33,938 nt of DNA from Myxococcaceae bacterium (GCA_017500825.1 JAFVYB010000104.1:1-33938), one strand, 5' to 3'. Positions 23,751-33,558 are shown, counted from the first letter of the stretch. Notes: generated by a model not told the origin, from the sequence alone. Translations and numbers: made by a program.

Positions 23751-23825
23751 GAAATAATTCAACAGAACAATTCCTGGGCTGCGAAGCAAAGTTTCAACAA
23801 AATGCTTTTAAATCTTTAAAATAAA

Positions 23826-24839
23826 TCAAAATCTCAAAGGAAAAAGCAAAATTTCCGCAATATCACGGGCACCGGTGAGGAGCATCAGCAATCGATCAAA
23901 CCCCACAGCAATGCCAGTGCAGCGCGGCATGCTGCCAACAGCGGAAAGAAATTGTTCATCGAGGGGATAAACAGGCAATCCCGCCGCGCGACGTTCTTCC
24001 TGTTCGGTCATCAGGCGTCGGCGCTGTTCTCTTTCGTCGGTAAGCTCGGAAAAGCCATTGGCCAATTCAATGCCGGCCACATAGAGTTCGACGCGCTCGG
24101 CCACGCTCGCATCGCCTGGTTTGAGCCTTGAGAGCGAGGCCATGCTGGCGGGATATTCAATGAGAAAGGTCGGACGATCTCTTCCCAATGTTGGTTCAAT
24201 CTCGGTGAGAAAGATCTGAAAAAAGACATCATCAAATCGTTCGCATGTTCCCGGCAAACAATACCCGCGCGACAAGGCCGCCTCACGCAATTTTCGACCA
24301 TCTGTCATTTGAGCGATATCGAGCCCCGTGCGCGTCAAAAACGCCTCGCGCACAGTCAATCGCTCAAAGGGTTCTGTCAAATCGACGCGCGCGTCATCAA
24401 ATTCAATGCTTCCTTTCAAATCAAACGCTTCAGCCGCGCGCACAATAAGCGCCTCGGTGTCGTCCATAATGGCGTCATAATCGGCGTGCGCTCGATAAAA
24501 CTCCAACATGGTAAATTCTGGATTATGATGCGGCGCAATCTCGCCATTGCGAAAGACACGCGCCAATTGAAAGATGCGCTCAAAGCCCTCGGCCAAAAGT
24601 CGCTTCATGGCATATTCGGGACTGGTGTGCAGATAAAGCGTTTGAGGCCTTCCCGCTGGCGTCTCCGGCACAAATGGTGTTTCAAAAGCACGGATATTGG
24701 GCTCCTGCCCTGGCGCGGGCACCAGGCATGGCGTCTCGACTTCGTCAAAACCGCGTTCAGCAAAAAAAGCGCGCGTGACAGCGCTGAGCTGAGCCCGCTG
24801 ACGGGCGCGACAAAGACGATTAAAGGATTTTGAATTCAT
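23826..24839 (-). CDS. epmA: EF-P lysine lysyltransferase EpmA (GenX/PoxA)
   Basis: A 337-aa class II lysyl-tRNA-synthetase-like enzyme without the anticodon domain. It attaches beta-lysine to the conserved lysine of elongation factor P. ATG 24839 gives the expected N terminus (LCRARQRAQLSAVTRAFFAERGFDEVETPCL, motif 1). Motif 2 is FRNGEIAPHHNPEFTMLEFY, and motif 3 is GIAVGFDRLLMLL; YLHTSPEYAMKRLLAEG is also conserved. Length matches E. coli EpmA (325 aa). efp and epmB are not in the window. The start lies one base after the stop of the glycosyltransferase gene, so it is the sixth and last gene of the dnaE run. Upstream sequence in the same frame is antisense reading of the glycosyltransferase, not a fused domain. 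Confidence 0.93.
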   Translation of the reverse strand: MNSKSFNRLCRARQRAQLSAVTRAFFAERGFDEVETPCLVPAPGQEPNIRAFETPFVPETPAGRPQTLYLHTSPEYAMKRLLAEGFERIFQLARVFRNGEIAPHHNPEFTMLEFYRAHADYDAIMDDTEALIVRAAEAFDLKGSIEFDDARVDLTEPFERLTVREAFLTRTGLDIAQMTDGRKLREAALSRGYCLPGTCERFDDVFFQIFLTEIEPTLGRDRPTFLIEYPASMASLSRLKPGDASVAERVELYVAGIELANGFSELTDEREQRRRLMTEQEERRAAGLPVYPLDEQFLSAVGSMPRCTGIAVGFDRLLMLLTGARDIAEILLFPLRF

Positions 24840-24840
24840 T

Positions 24841-25986
24841 TCATTGATTCCCGTCGATGGAGGTGAATGTGGGGCGATGGTTGCGCCAGGGCGGTAATGG
24901 CCGGGGCGCGCCGCCATAAAGATGTCGGACAATTGCGTCGAGATAACGCGCTCCCGCCTGAATACTGAAAGACGAATGGGCCCAGGCGGCGATTTGTGCG
25001 CGAATGGCGCGCGTGCGCGGCAATGTGTCAAGCGAACGGCGCAAAATGTGGCGCAATGAATCGATATCGCCGGATTTAAAAACACCGCCCAATCCCGAGG
25101 CGCGCACTGCTTCGGCGGCGCCACACGCGTCGCTGCAGATGGCCGGTGTCCCGGCGAGCAATGCCTCTGTGACGACCGCGCCCCATCCGTCGTGGCGACT
25201 GGGCAGCACGAGGAGATCGAGTGAGGCCATGACCGCGCGCGCCTCTTCGATCGAGCATCTTCCGCGCCAATCGACGCGCGATTTTCCCAGCGCCTTGACT
25301 GCCCGAGCGCGAAGGGAAGCGCCCAAAGGTCCGTCGCCGACGAGACTGAGCGACATATCATCGCGCCCCAGCGTTGCCATGGCCTCGATCAAAAGATCCA
25401 CGCGCTTGAGCGAAATCATGCGGCCGACGAAACCAATGGTGGGCGTTTGTTTGGGGGTGAAATCATTCTTCTTTGAGGCTGGCTGCAAAAAATACGTAAA
25501 TGGAAAAACGCGTTTTGAGGGAAAACCGCGCGCGACAAGCCAATCAGCCGTTCGTTCGCCCGTTGCCAATAAAAAATCAGGAATACAATTCCCCCAACGC
25601 AATCGACGCGCGTAATCGAGGCGACGCATCAGGCCGCGCATCCCGCGATCATCGATGGTCTCCAGCATGGCCCCCCAGCGCAGGCGGTGGCGCGCGAGCG
25701 TCGGCTGAACCTTCTGAATATGTCCATTTCGACAAATACCTTGCGTTAAATGAATGGCGTCTTTGGGAAATTTCAAGGGAATCTCCGCGATGGCGCGAGA
25801 ATCGATATTTAAATCCACGAGTTGAACGCCCGTGCAGTCTGGCAACGTCCAACCCTGACGCGCGCGCTCTTCGTCGACCGCCAGCCGAGAGACATAACTG
25901 GCCTCATGACCGGCTTCGGCCAAAGCCCGCGAGAGGTTGGCCATGTGAGGCGTCATTCCTGTCTGATAAATAATAAAGGCACTCAT
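24841..25986 (-). CDS. Glycosyltransferase family 4-type enzyme
   Basis: A 381-aa protein with the two-domain GT-B fold. I chose ATG 25986 because it begins a typical first strand, SAFIIYQTGMTPHMANLSRAL, although AGAGAA upstream is a weak ribosome binding site. The C-terminal half has the GT4 pattern: IGFVGRMISLKRVDLLIEA, LVGDGPLG, then LPSRHDGWGAVVTEALLAGTP with the EX7E-type glutamate, and SDACGAAE. It should transfer a sugar from a nucleotide donor in the cytosol. Donor and acceptor are unknown; the flippase and pyruvyl transferase upstream suggest surface polysaccharide assembly. Confidence 0.88.
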   Translation of the reverse strand: MSAFIIYQTGMTPHMANLSRALAEAGHEASYVSRLAVDEERARQGWTLPDCTGVQLVDLNIDSRAIAEIPLKFPKDAIHLTQGICRNGHIQKVQPTLARHRLRWGAMLETIDDRGMRGLMRRLDYARRLRWGNCIPDFLLATGERTADWLVARGFPSKRVFPFTYFLQPASKKNDFTPKQTPTIGFVGRMISLKRVDLLIEAMATLGRDDMSLSLVGDGPLGASLRARAVKALGKSRVDWRGRCSIEEARAVMASLDLLVLPSRHDGWGAVVTEALLAGTPAICSDACGAAEAVRASGLGGVFKSGDIDSLRHILRRSLDTLPRTRAIRAQIAAWAHSSFSIQAGARYLDAIVRHLYGGAPRPLPPWRNHRPTFTSIDGNQ

Positions 25987-25994
25987 CGTTTTCT

Positions 25995-27191
25995 CTAAAC
26001 AATCCTGCGAAAAGCCTGGACAAGTCGACTCAATGTTTCGCTTCGCCTGACAAGCGCATTCAACCTGGATCGAGCCAATGTCTTGGCGACATACCTCTTG
26101 CTCGCGTCCTGAAATCCTTTTTGAGTGTAATTCGCCCAAAACTCTGCCCGATGAGGCGAAGGCGCGGCGGGACGGCGCAATTGCGTCTGCCGGCACGATT
26201 CTATATCGCTCTCCACGACTTCCATTCTTTCTGAGGCCTCTGACAACGCCTGTGAGCCCTTGTCGGAATGAATCAACGCCAGAGAGACACCGATATTGTC
26301 GGAAAAGTCAGGATGCGCGCGCTCAATGCCCCAATAATCAGCCATGGTCACATCCGAAACACGTCGAGGCGTCGCATAGGGACAGGCGTAGCAAGACGGC
26401 CGATGAATTAAGCGCCCATAAAAAAGATGCGAAAAAACGCCCGTCTCTTCCAACAGACCGTTCGCAAAGAGAATCGTTCCCATTCCCGAATGCCAACCAA
26501 AACGCTTTGAATCGCGAAACACGACGTTTTTGATCTTTTGCCCTGTCTTTTGTTCACGCCAGGCCAAATAATCGCGCCAGATCATGGGGCTCGGAACGCC
26601 ATGACAGACAAGATCGCAGAGCAATAAACGCTTTATGTCGATTTTGCCCATCATTAAAAAAGAGCGCAGAGCGGCGATTTGACAAGGGGTGCCACTGAAA
26701 AGGACTTCGCGTTTTTGAAGTAAATCGTCGCGAACACTTTGAAAGGTATTTCCGAGATCGCTTTGAACGTATTTGGAGCCGCGCAATGCGTCGCGCGCTT
26801 CAATCGTTTCGGCCCGCTGGTGACAGACGATCCAATCAGGACAAAATCCCGCGCCATAAACGACACCGCCGCGCGATAAAATCGGGTCAGACAAAAGTGT
26901 GAACAAACCGCCCGACTGACTCTGGCCACGAATGGCGATGTTGCGGTGCTTGACCGCCAAAACTTTCAGAGGATTTATTGTGGAATCGTTTTCTGGCGAA
27001 TTTTTCGCTTTTTGATCGCGCTGAAAAGCGCAGACACGACGGCATAAACCGCAATCAACACAGGCGGATCTGTCCACGACAGGATAAAGAAAACCTTCAC
27101 TGTCAGGCCAAAGAGATAAAGCGCCGCGCGGGCATATTTGAACGCAGGCGGTGCAACCGCAGCAATTCTGACGCGCCTCAAAGATTTTCAT
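25995..27191 (-). CDS. Coenzyme F420 hydrogenase/dehydrogenase beta-subunit-like iron-sulfur protein
   Basis: A 398-aa protein. ATG 27191 overlaps the flippase stop (ATGA) and is preceded by GGAGG. Residues about 8-60 hold two [4Fe-4S] clusters: CCGCTACVQICP and CVDCGLCRRVC. Then follow the FrhB-type domains with QSGGLFTLL, SGTPCQIAALRSFL and CDLVCHGVPSP, and a C-terminal SCYACPYATPRRVSDVTMAD motif. In archaea this family reduces F420. In bacterial polysaccharide loci it is frequently found beside polysaccharide pyruvyl transferases, with an unknown redox role; the same pairing occurs here. F420 itself need not be present. Confidence 0.88.
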   Translation of the reverse strand: MKIFEARQNCCGCTACVQICPRGALSLWPDSEGFLYPVVDRSACVDCGLCRRVCAFQRDQKAKNSPENDSTINPLKVLAVKHRNIAIRGQSQSGGLFTLLSDPILSRGGVVYGAGFCPDWIVCHQRAETIEARDALRGSKYVQSDLGNTFQSVRDDLLQKREVLFSGTPCQIAALRSFLMMGKIDIKRLLLCDLVCHGVPSPMIWRDYLAWREQKTGQKIKNVVFRDSKRFGWHSGMGTILFANGLLEETGVFSHLFYGRLIHRPSCYACPYATPRRVSDVTMADYWGIERAHPDFSDNIGVSLALIHSDKGSQALSEASERMEVVESDIESCRQTQLRRPAAPSPHRAEFWANYTQKGFQDASKRYVAKTLARSRLNALVRRSETLSRLVQAFRRIV

Positions 27192-28711
27192 GTCGCGCCT
27201 CCAAATGCCATTTTGACCCGGCGAACGAGAGACAGAACAATGTGGCGCTGAAAAAGAAGATTCACGCCTATCGTCACCAACGCGGCCCAGGCGCTGACAT
27301 AAACCGCGTCGCGAACCCATTCAATCGGCGTCTCTGGACTCACCCCAATCCAATGACAGGGAAGAAAAATAATCGCGCTTGTCCCCAATGTTTGCAGGAT
27401 GCGCCAAACGCCCTCGCGCACTGATAAATGCGTCAGGTGTCTGGGGATAAAAATGGCCAAATCAATGGTGCGGTAAACATTGGAAAGAATCATCGCCACA
27501 GCCAGGCCAACGAGTCCAAAATAAGGCGTCAACATCAGGCCAAAGACAACAATGATGGCGCCCTGCACCGTGCTTTGAACGCGCGTCTCTCGATAGAGGC
27601 CCGCGGCCGTCACCAGCATTCCCTGGGGGGTCTTGATGGAATAAAAGAATCCGTCCAACGCCAGAAGAAAGGCGAAAAGCGGCTGGTGATAATCTGCGTC
27701 CCGCACATTCGCGGTATACAAGTCGACAAATGATACCAACATGACAGCGGTGACCGCGTAAAAAAACGCGACCAGCGCGTAAAAGACAACTTCAAACTCG
27801 CGCGACGCTTTTTGCAGGACGATCTTTTCCTGACGGGCAATGACGTTACCGAATCCCGGAGAAATCGCGCCTGTCAAAACACTCAAGATACTGGAGACAC
27901 CGACAAGCACCATATAATGGATGGCATAGACGCTGACCGTCCTGAGATCTAAAAAAACAGTCGCGATGACGACAGGCGCCGACGTTCGAATCATGCCGAG
28001 AATTTGCAGATAAAGCACATCCCAGCGCTTTTCGAGCGCTTCAGTCAATGGCGGCGCGTCAAATCGAATAAATGGCGCGCTTTTATTGACATACCACGAA
28101 AGAATGCCCGCGCGGACGCAGAGGGGCAAGAGCAGCGCGAGATAGACAAAGGTCAGCGGACAGCCAGCGCGCGCGAGTCCATAAATCAGGCCTATCGTGA
28201 GAAATTCAGAAAGCGCGGACGCCAACGAGACAACCCAGACCTTTTGACTGGCGATCAAAAAAGCGCGGTATTTTGAGACCGCGAAAAACTCGATAAACGC
28301 CTTGCCTCCGAGCGCGAAGGCGAGCAGCGTCACCATGGCGCGCGGCATTGCCTCGGTTCCCTTCAAAACGGGATAAAGAAAGGCCAGGCCGCAGACCAGC
28401 AACAAAAAGATTAAACCGACTTGCAGATAGAGTTTTCGGACCGCAGATAAAACGCCACTGATTTGTTTCTCATCTCTATCCGCCAGCGGTTTGTAGAGCG
28501 CCAAAATACTCGCTCCGGCCAGGCCCGCCTCGACGATTTTTAATCCACTGATAAATTGATTGAGCGAAGAGATAAGGCCATTGAGCTCTGAACCATAAAA
28601 GTTCAGAATAAATCGGGGGACAATGAGGCCGGACAAAATGAGGATCGCCTGATAGACGCCATTGGCCCCCATATTTTGAATAAATCGACTTGTCCGCGAA
28701 GCGTCAGCCAC
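27188..28711 (-). CDS. Polysaccharide flippase (Wzx/MOP superfamily)
   Basis: A 507-aa integral membrane protein with about 12-14 hydrophobic segments. The N terminus (FIQNMGANGVYQAILILSGLIVPRFIL, then YGSELNGLISSLNQFISGLKIVEAGL) is characteristic of Wzx-like lipid-linked oligosaccharide flippases. It would move undecaprenyl-linked glycans across the inner membrane. It overlaps the pyruvyl transferase gene by 8 bases and the iron-sulfur gene by 4, which implies coordinated translation. No Wzy polymerase or chain-length regulator is visible. Confidence 0.88.
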   Translation of the reverse strand: MADASRTSRFIQNMGANGVYQAILILSGLIVPRFILNFYGSELNGLISSLNQFISGLKIVEAGLAGASILALYKPLADRDEKQISGVLSAVRKLYLQVGLIFLLLVCGLAFLYPVLKGTEAMPRAMVTLLAFALGGKAFIEFFAVSKYRAFLIASQKVWVVSLASALSEFLTIGLIYGLARAGCPLTFVYLALLLPLCVRAGILSWYVNKSAPFIRFDAPPLTEALEKRWDVLYLQILGMIRTSAPVVIATVFLDLRTVSVYAIHYMVLVGVSSILSVLTGAISPGFGNVIARQEKIVLQKASREFEVVFYALVAFFYAVTAVMLVSFVDLYTANVRDADYHQPLFAFLLALDGFFYSIKTPQGMLVTAAGLYRETRVQSTVQGAIIVVFGLMLTPYFGLVGLAVAMILSNVYRTIDLAIFIPRHLTHLSVREGVWRILQTLGTSAIIFLPCHWIGVSPETPIEWVRDAVYVSAWAALVTIGVNLLFQRHIVLSLVRRVKMAFGGAT

Positions 28712-29852
28712 GGAAGGAATCCCTCAAATACGCCATCGATTGCGCGCGCGCCGCCTGAAGCCGTTTTTCGACCGCGTTCCAATCAATCGCGCAACTATCC
28801 ATATCGCGTTCAAGCATCGCCGCGTCCATGCGGCCGCGTTCCTGAAGCCCCAGCAGCGTCAGAATGTTGTCCACGCGCGCGTTGACGGCGCCGTGACCAT
28901 CGACAACTTCCGATAAAAAAGGTTTTTGGAGGATGATCGAAAACGCCGTTCCGTGAAATGAATTGGTCAGGACAAACTCGGCGCCTCGCATCAGGCCAAT
29001 GAATTCGGATGGACTCTGCGGCAGGAAAAACTCACGCCCCATTTGCCGCAAATCCGGCGCCACCCAGCGGACGAGCCAACCATGTCGCGCGGCCAACTTG
29101 CGGGCGAGGCGAATCATGTTGGGACTCGCGCGATTTTTATAGATTAAAATATATTTATTCTTTCGGATTCGAAACGGCGCCTCGGAAATTCTGAGCCATT
29201 CATCCGCCGACAAAAGAAAGGTCGGATCGAGAACCACGGGCACCTGTTTTCCCGTCAATTTCCGGACAAAGCTCGCCCCGCGTTCTTCCCGCGCTGACAA
29301 CCGCGCCCATCCCTGAAGTTGCGCGCGATACCAATCCTCGTCGTCCCTATTGATCCGGGCCCCACCAAAGCTCGGCGCATAGGCGACGCGCATATTCTCG
29401 GGCGCGAAATCGAGAAAATACACCCCGTCGCCACCGGTCATGTCGCGATTCCAGACCTGATCGCTTCCAGAGACGAAATAATCGAATTCATCGACAATGG
29501 AGGCGATGTCCGCGGCATTGACCCGCCGTGTGAGCGACAAATGGCGCTGACAAAACAGCTTAAAAGGCCTTTTTTTGGCAAGATAGGCCGGGGAATTCAA
29601 AACCTGAAAAAGATATCGCGACAGTCCAAAGGCTGCACCTCGCCGCCAATGGACTCGCCTGGGAATGGCTGGGCGCTCAATCGCGGGACAAAAATAATCG
29701 ACGACGCGGACATCAATATCGGGGGAAAGGCGAGCAATCGCCTGTTGCAATGCGTATGTTTGCAGAATGGCGCCATAATTGAGGGCGCGATGAAAGGTGA
29801 GAATGCCGATGCGCTTGCGCAGACACGGCCGCCGCGCGTTAAAAGTATTCAT
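28704..29852 (-). CDS. Polysaccharide pyruvyl transferase family protein
   Basis: A 382-aa protein. The N-terminal IGILTFHRALNYGAILQTYALQQAI is the hallmark of this family, followed by FDYFVSGSDQVWN and the C-terminal GAEFVLTNSFHGTAFSIILQKPF. Members transfer pyruvate from phosphoenolpyruvate to sugar hydroxyls as a ketal, adding negative charge to exopolysaccharides. It starts 14 bases after the dnaE stop, so it appears to be transcribed from the dnaE promoter. Two in-frame ATGs are absent upstream, so ATG 29852 is the likely start. Confidence 0.9.
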   Translation of the reverse strand: MNTFNARRPCLRKRIGILTFHRALNYGAILQTYALQQAIARLSPDIDVRVVDYFCPAIERPAIPRRVHWRRGAAFGLSRYLFQVLNSPAYLAKKRPFKLFCQRHLSLTRRVNAADIASIVDEFDYFVSGSDQVWNRDMTGGDGVYFLDFAPENMRVAYAPSFGGARINRDDEDWYRAQLQGWARLSAREERGASFVRKLTGKQVPVVLDPTFLLSADEWLRISEAPFRIRKNKYILIYKNRASPNMIRLARKLAARHGWLVRWVAPDLRQMGREFFLPQSPSEFIGLMRGAEFVLTNSFHGTAFSIILQKPFLSEVVDGHGAVNARVDNILTLLGLQERGRMDAAMLERDMDSCAIDWNAVEKRLQAARAQSMAYLRDSFRG

Positions 29853-29866
29853 TTATCCGCGCTCCC

Positions 29867-32800
29867 CTACCCTATTTCCGCCACCTTGGCGCCAAAGAGG
29901 CCGTTGATCTCGCGGACAAGGTCGTCGTCAGCGCTGACCCGTAAGGCCTCAGGGAGCTGAAGGCTGACGCATCCCTGCATTGGCACATTGACGCGCAGGC
30001 TGACGCCCAATTTGCCCGGCCGCTTTTCTAAAAGATCGCGCAGCGCGATGATTTTAGATTCGTCGACATCCGGCGCGTTCAATTCAATTTCCAATTCCTT
30101 GGCGCGCTTGTTGCGCACCGCGATCAGGCTTTCGACTGATTCGACAATGAGCTCGGCTTTGGCGTTGTCGTCGTCGCGGTTGCTGATTTGAACGCTGCCA
30201 TGAATGAGCAGCGGCTCATCGCCCTTGAGCAGGGTTTCCCAGTCGGAAAACCCCGGACGCGGGCCGGCTTTTTGCCATTTGCCGTCAACCTGGACACTGC
30301 CGCCGCCCTCTTTGGCAGGGAAAAAGACGAGATCAACCGATCCCGATAAATCCTCCAGCGTTCCCCAGGCCATTTTTTTACCCGACTGCGTTACCTTCTC
30401 ACGCAAGGCCGCGATAACGCCCGCGACCGCGATCTTTTTCTTTTCTTTTTGCTCCTGAACCTTTGCGCAGGGCATGGCCAGGCGTCGGAGCTCGCGGGCG
30501 TATTGGTCGAGTGGATGGCCCGAAATATAAAATCCAATGCCCTCTTTTTCGTATTGCAGGCGCTCCTTTTCCGGCCATTCGGCGCCAGTCGCATAATCTT
30601 CGGCAATCGCGGATTTGCCTGTCTTTTTAGCGATGATACCGAACAGCGATTTTTGGCCACTGGCGCGATCGCGCTGCGCGCTCTGTCCTTGCTCCACCGC
30701 GCGTTCAATCGAGAGAAAAAGTCTGTGCCGCGCGACTTTGGTGAAATCAAAGGCGCCTGTCTTGATGAGGCTTTCGAGGACCTTTTTGTTGACCCGCTTG
30801 AGGTCGACCCGGTCGCAAAAATCAAACAAACCCTTGAACGCCCCGCCCTTGCTCCGTGCCTCTAAAATCGCCTCGATGGCCGCTTCGCCCACGCCCTTGA
30901 TGCCGCCCAGGCCAAAGCGGATTTTGCCTTCAAAAACTGAAAAATCGAGGTCCGATTCATTGACACACGGTGGCAACACCTCAATGCCGGCGGCGCGACC
31001 ATCGGAAATATGGGCCACGACCTTATCGGTCACATCGCGCTCGCTGGAGAGCAGGGCGGCCATGAATTCGACTCGGTGATGCGCCTTGAGCCAGGCTGTC
31101 TGCATCGTCACCATGGCGTAGGCAGCCGCGTGCGATTTATTAAACCCGTATTCGGCGAATTTCTCCATCATATCGAAAATTTCGCCAGCCACCTTTTCGT
31201 CGACACCATTTTTGATCGCGCCTTCCATAAAGCCGACGCGCTCCTTTTCCATGACCTCCTTTTTCTTTTTGCCCATGGCGCGGCGCAAAAGATCGGCGCG
31301 TCCCAAGCTGTAACCGGCCAGAACGCGGCTGATGAGCATAACCTGCTCTTGATAAACAATAACGCCGTAGGTGTCCTTGAGAATAGGTTCGAGCTTTTCA
31401 TGGGCATAGGTGACCGGCTCGCGCCCGTGCTTGCGGCGAATAAAAAGATCGACCATTGAAATATCGCGGCCAGGCAGCTTCTGGCGCAGTGGGCCAGGGC
31501 GATAGAGCGCGCCAGCGGCGATAATATCCTCGAAACAGCTCGGCTTGAGCGCCTTGACCATTTCGGTAAATCCCTGCGACTCCATCTGGAAGATGCCCGC
31601 CGTGTCACCCTGGGACATCAGGGCAAAGGCCGCGTCGTCATTCAGTGGCAATGTTTCGGCGCTGATACGCTCGCTCTCGGGCAGGCGCCGGTTGACCAAA
31701 TCAATGGCGCTTTGAATAATCGTCAGATTTTTGAGGCCTAAAAAGTCGAATTTGACGAGGCCCGCCTGCTCCACCTCTTCCTTGGCGTATTGCGTGATCC
31801 AGGTGTCGTCGCCCTTGTTTGATTTATAAATAGGGACATAATCAAAAAGCGGTTTATCGCCGATGACAATACCCGCGGCATGCATTCCCGTCTGGCGGTG
31901 CAATCCCTCCAGCGCCATCGAGATTTCGAGCAGATCCTTTGTCGTGATCTCATGAGGTTCGCTTTCACCAGGCGCCACCATCGAAACACCGAGCGACTGC
32001 GGCTCATCGATCATCTTTTTGAGCTCAGGCTCGCCCTGGACCTGTTTATCCTTGGGCACCTTGGGATTATCGGCATTTCCAAAAATAGCGTCTTTGAGCG
32101 ACAGGCCGAGCACATCTGGAATCAATTTAGCAATGCGGTTTGTCTCCGCCGGAACGACGCCCATCACTCGACCGACATCTTTGACCACGCTTTTGGCCTT
32201 GAGCGAGCCATAGGTGATAATCTGCCCAACATTTTCGCGACCATAAAGTTCCGTGACATGATCAATCACTTTGTAGCGATTGGTCTGACAGAAATCGACG
32301 TCAAAGTCGGGCATTGAGACGCGCTCAGGATTAAGAAAGCGCTCGAACAGCAAGTCATAGGGCATCGGATCGAGATCTGTGATGCGCAGCGACCAGGCGG
32401 CAATCGATCCGGCGCCGGAACCGCGCCCCGGTCCCACCGGACAACCATTGTTTTTGGCCCAATTGATAAATTCCTGAACGATGAGGAAATACCCGGAAAA
32501 TCCCATCTTCACAATGACGCCGATCTCGCGCTCCAGGCGCTCGCGGTATTTGTCCGGATCAAATTTATCGCCGCGGCGCCGCAATTCCCCAAACCGCTTT
32601 TCCAGGCCAGAACGCGCCTTACGGGTAAATATCTCGTCCTCGGTGCCTTCGCCGTCGATCTCGGGGCGAATAGGATAAGACGGCGGCCTGGGGTTGCCGA
32701 GATTGAGCTTGAGGTTACACATCTCGGCGATGCGAACGGTATTGGCCACCGCCTCGGGAACATCGGCAAAATGCGCGGCCATTTCCTCGGGGCTTTTGAT

Positions 32801-33520
32801 ATAATATTCCGCCGACTCGTGATGAATTCGATGCTCGTCCTTGAGTGTCTTATTGCTGGCGATACACATCAGGATTTCCTGAGCGCGCGCGTGCTCTTTT
32901 TTGATGTAATGGCAATCATTTGTCGCCACCAGGGGAACGCCCGTGTCTTCTGAGAGCTGTTTGAGCGCCTCGTTGACGCGGATTTGCTCCTTCATCCCAT
33001 TGGGTTGGATTTCGAGAAAGTAATGGCCAGGCTCAAAAATGCTCTTAAATTCCTCGATGGTGGCCTTGGCCGCGTCATTTCGACCGTGCAAAAGGTGTTG
33101 CGCCACCTCGCCGCCCAGGCATGCGCTGCAACAAATGAGGCCTTTTGAATGCTTGGCCAACAGCGGTTTGTCGATGCGCGGATGGTAATAAAAACCGTCG
33201 ATGTAGGCCTGCGAAGAAAGGCGGCGCAAATTGGCGTAACCCTCGGCATCCTTGGCCAGAAGCACGAGGTGGTGAGCCACGCGCTCGGTCTTGTTGGTGC
33301 GGTCGGGCGCTGTGTAGGCCTCTGTGCCGATGATGGGCTTGATGCCAGCGGCCGTGGCCTGCTTGTAGAAGTCGATGGCGCCGAACATATTTCCGTGATC
33401 GGTAATCGCCACAGCGTCCATGCCGAGCTCGGCGACAGTCTTGATCAGATCCTTCATGCGGATGGCGCCGTCGAGAAGGCTGTAAAGCGTGTGCAGGTGC
33501 AGGTGGGTGAAGGCAGACAT
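29867..33520 (-). CDS. dnaE: DNA polymerase III alpha subunit
   Basis: A 1217-aa replicative polymerase subunit. ATG 33520 has AGGAGT upstream and starts directly at the PHP domain (FTHLHLHTLYSLLDGA); an earlier ATG at 33547 lacks such support. PHP ligands look complete: His8, His10, Asp17, ITDHGN, GTEAY, HHLVLLAKD, CCSACLGG, TNDCHY. The polymerase core has GPGRGSGAGS and PDFDVDF with two catalytic aspartates. Helix-hairpin-helix (GLGGIKGVGEAAIEAI), beta-clamp-binding and OB regions follow, with DLSGSVDLVFFP in the OB part. Length and order fit DnaE1. It is the first gene of the six-gene run to epmA, from the promoter at 33587-33559. Confidence 0.97.
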   Translation of the reverse strand: MSAFTHLHLHTLYSLLDGAIRMKDLIKTVAELGMDAVAITDHGNMFGAIDFYKQATAAGIKPIIGTEAYTAPDRTNKTERVAHHLVLLAKDAEGYANLRRLSSQAYIDGFYYHPRIDKPLLAKHSKGLICCSACLGGEVAQHLLHGRNDAAKATIEEFKSIFEPGHYFLEIQPNGMKEQIRVNEALKQLSEDTGVPLVATNDCHYIKKEHARAQEILMCIASNKTLKDEHRIHHESAEYYIKSPEEMAAHFADVPEAVANTVRIAEMCNLKLNLGNPRPPSYPIRPEIDGEGTEDEIFTRKARSGLEKRFGELRRRGDKFDPDKYRERLEREIGVIVKMGFSGYFLIVQEFINWAKNNGCPVGPGRGSGAGSIAAWSLRITDLDPMPYDLLFERFLNPERVSMPDFDVDFCQTNRYKVIDHVTELYGRENVGQIITYGSLKAKSVVKDVGRVMGVVPAETNRIAKLIPDVLGLSLKDAIFGNADNPKVPKDKQVQGEPELKKMIDEPQSLGVSMVAPGESEPHEITTKDLLEISMALEGLHRQTGMHAAGIVIGDKPLFDYVPIYKSNKGDDTWITQYAKEEVEQAGLVKFDFLGLKNLTIIQSAIDLVNRRLPESERISAETLPLNDDAAFALMSQGDTAGIFQMESQGFTEMVKALKPSCFEDIIAAGALYRPGPLRQKLPGRDISMVDLFIRRKHGREPVTYAHEKLEPILKDTYGVIVYQEQVMLISRVLAGYSLGRADLLRRAMGKKKKEVMEKERVGFMEGAIKNGVDEKVAGEIFDMMEKFAEYGFNKSHAAAYAMVTMQTAWLKAHHRVEFMAALLSSERDVTDKVVAHISDGRAAGIEVLPPCVNESDLDFSVFEGKIRFGLGGIKGVGEAAIEAILEARSKGGAFKGLFDFCDRVDLKRVNKKVLESLIKTGAFDFTKVARHRLFLSIERAVEQGQSAQRDRASGQKSLFGIIAKKTGKSAIAEDYATGAEWPEKERLQYEKEGIGFYISGHPLDQYARELRRLAMPCAKVQEQKEKKKIAVAGVIAALREKVTQSGKKMAWGTLEDLSGSVDLVFFPAKEGGGSVQVDGKWQKAGPRPGFSDWETLLKGDEPLLIHGSVQISNRDDDNAKAELIVESVESLIAVRNKRAKELEIELNAPDVDESKIIALRDLLEKRPGKLGVSLRVNVPMQGCVSLQLPEALRVSADDDLVREINGLFGAKVAEIG

Positions 33521-33558
33521 GTTCACTCCTGAAAAGGGGAGGCGCAAAGGGGGGCGGG

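Noticed and set aside
24840..25361. EpmA with a fused N-terminal domain
   Set aside because: The extra residues are antisense-quality reading of the glycosyltransferase gene; ATG 24839 starts the family's motif 1 region.
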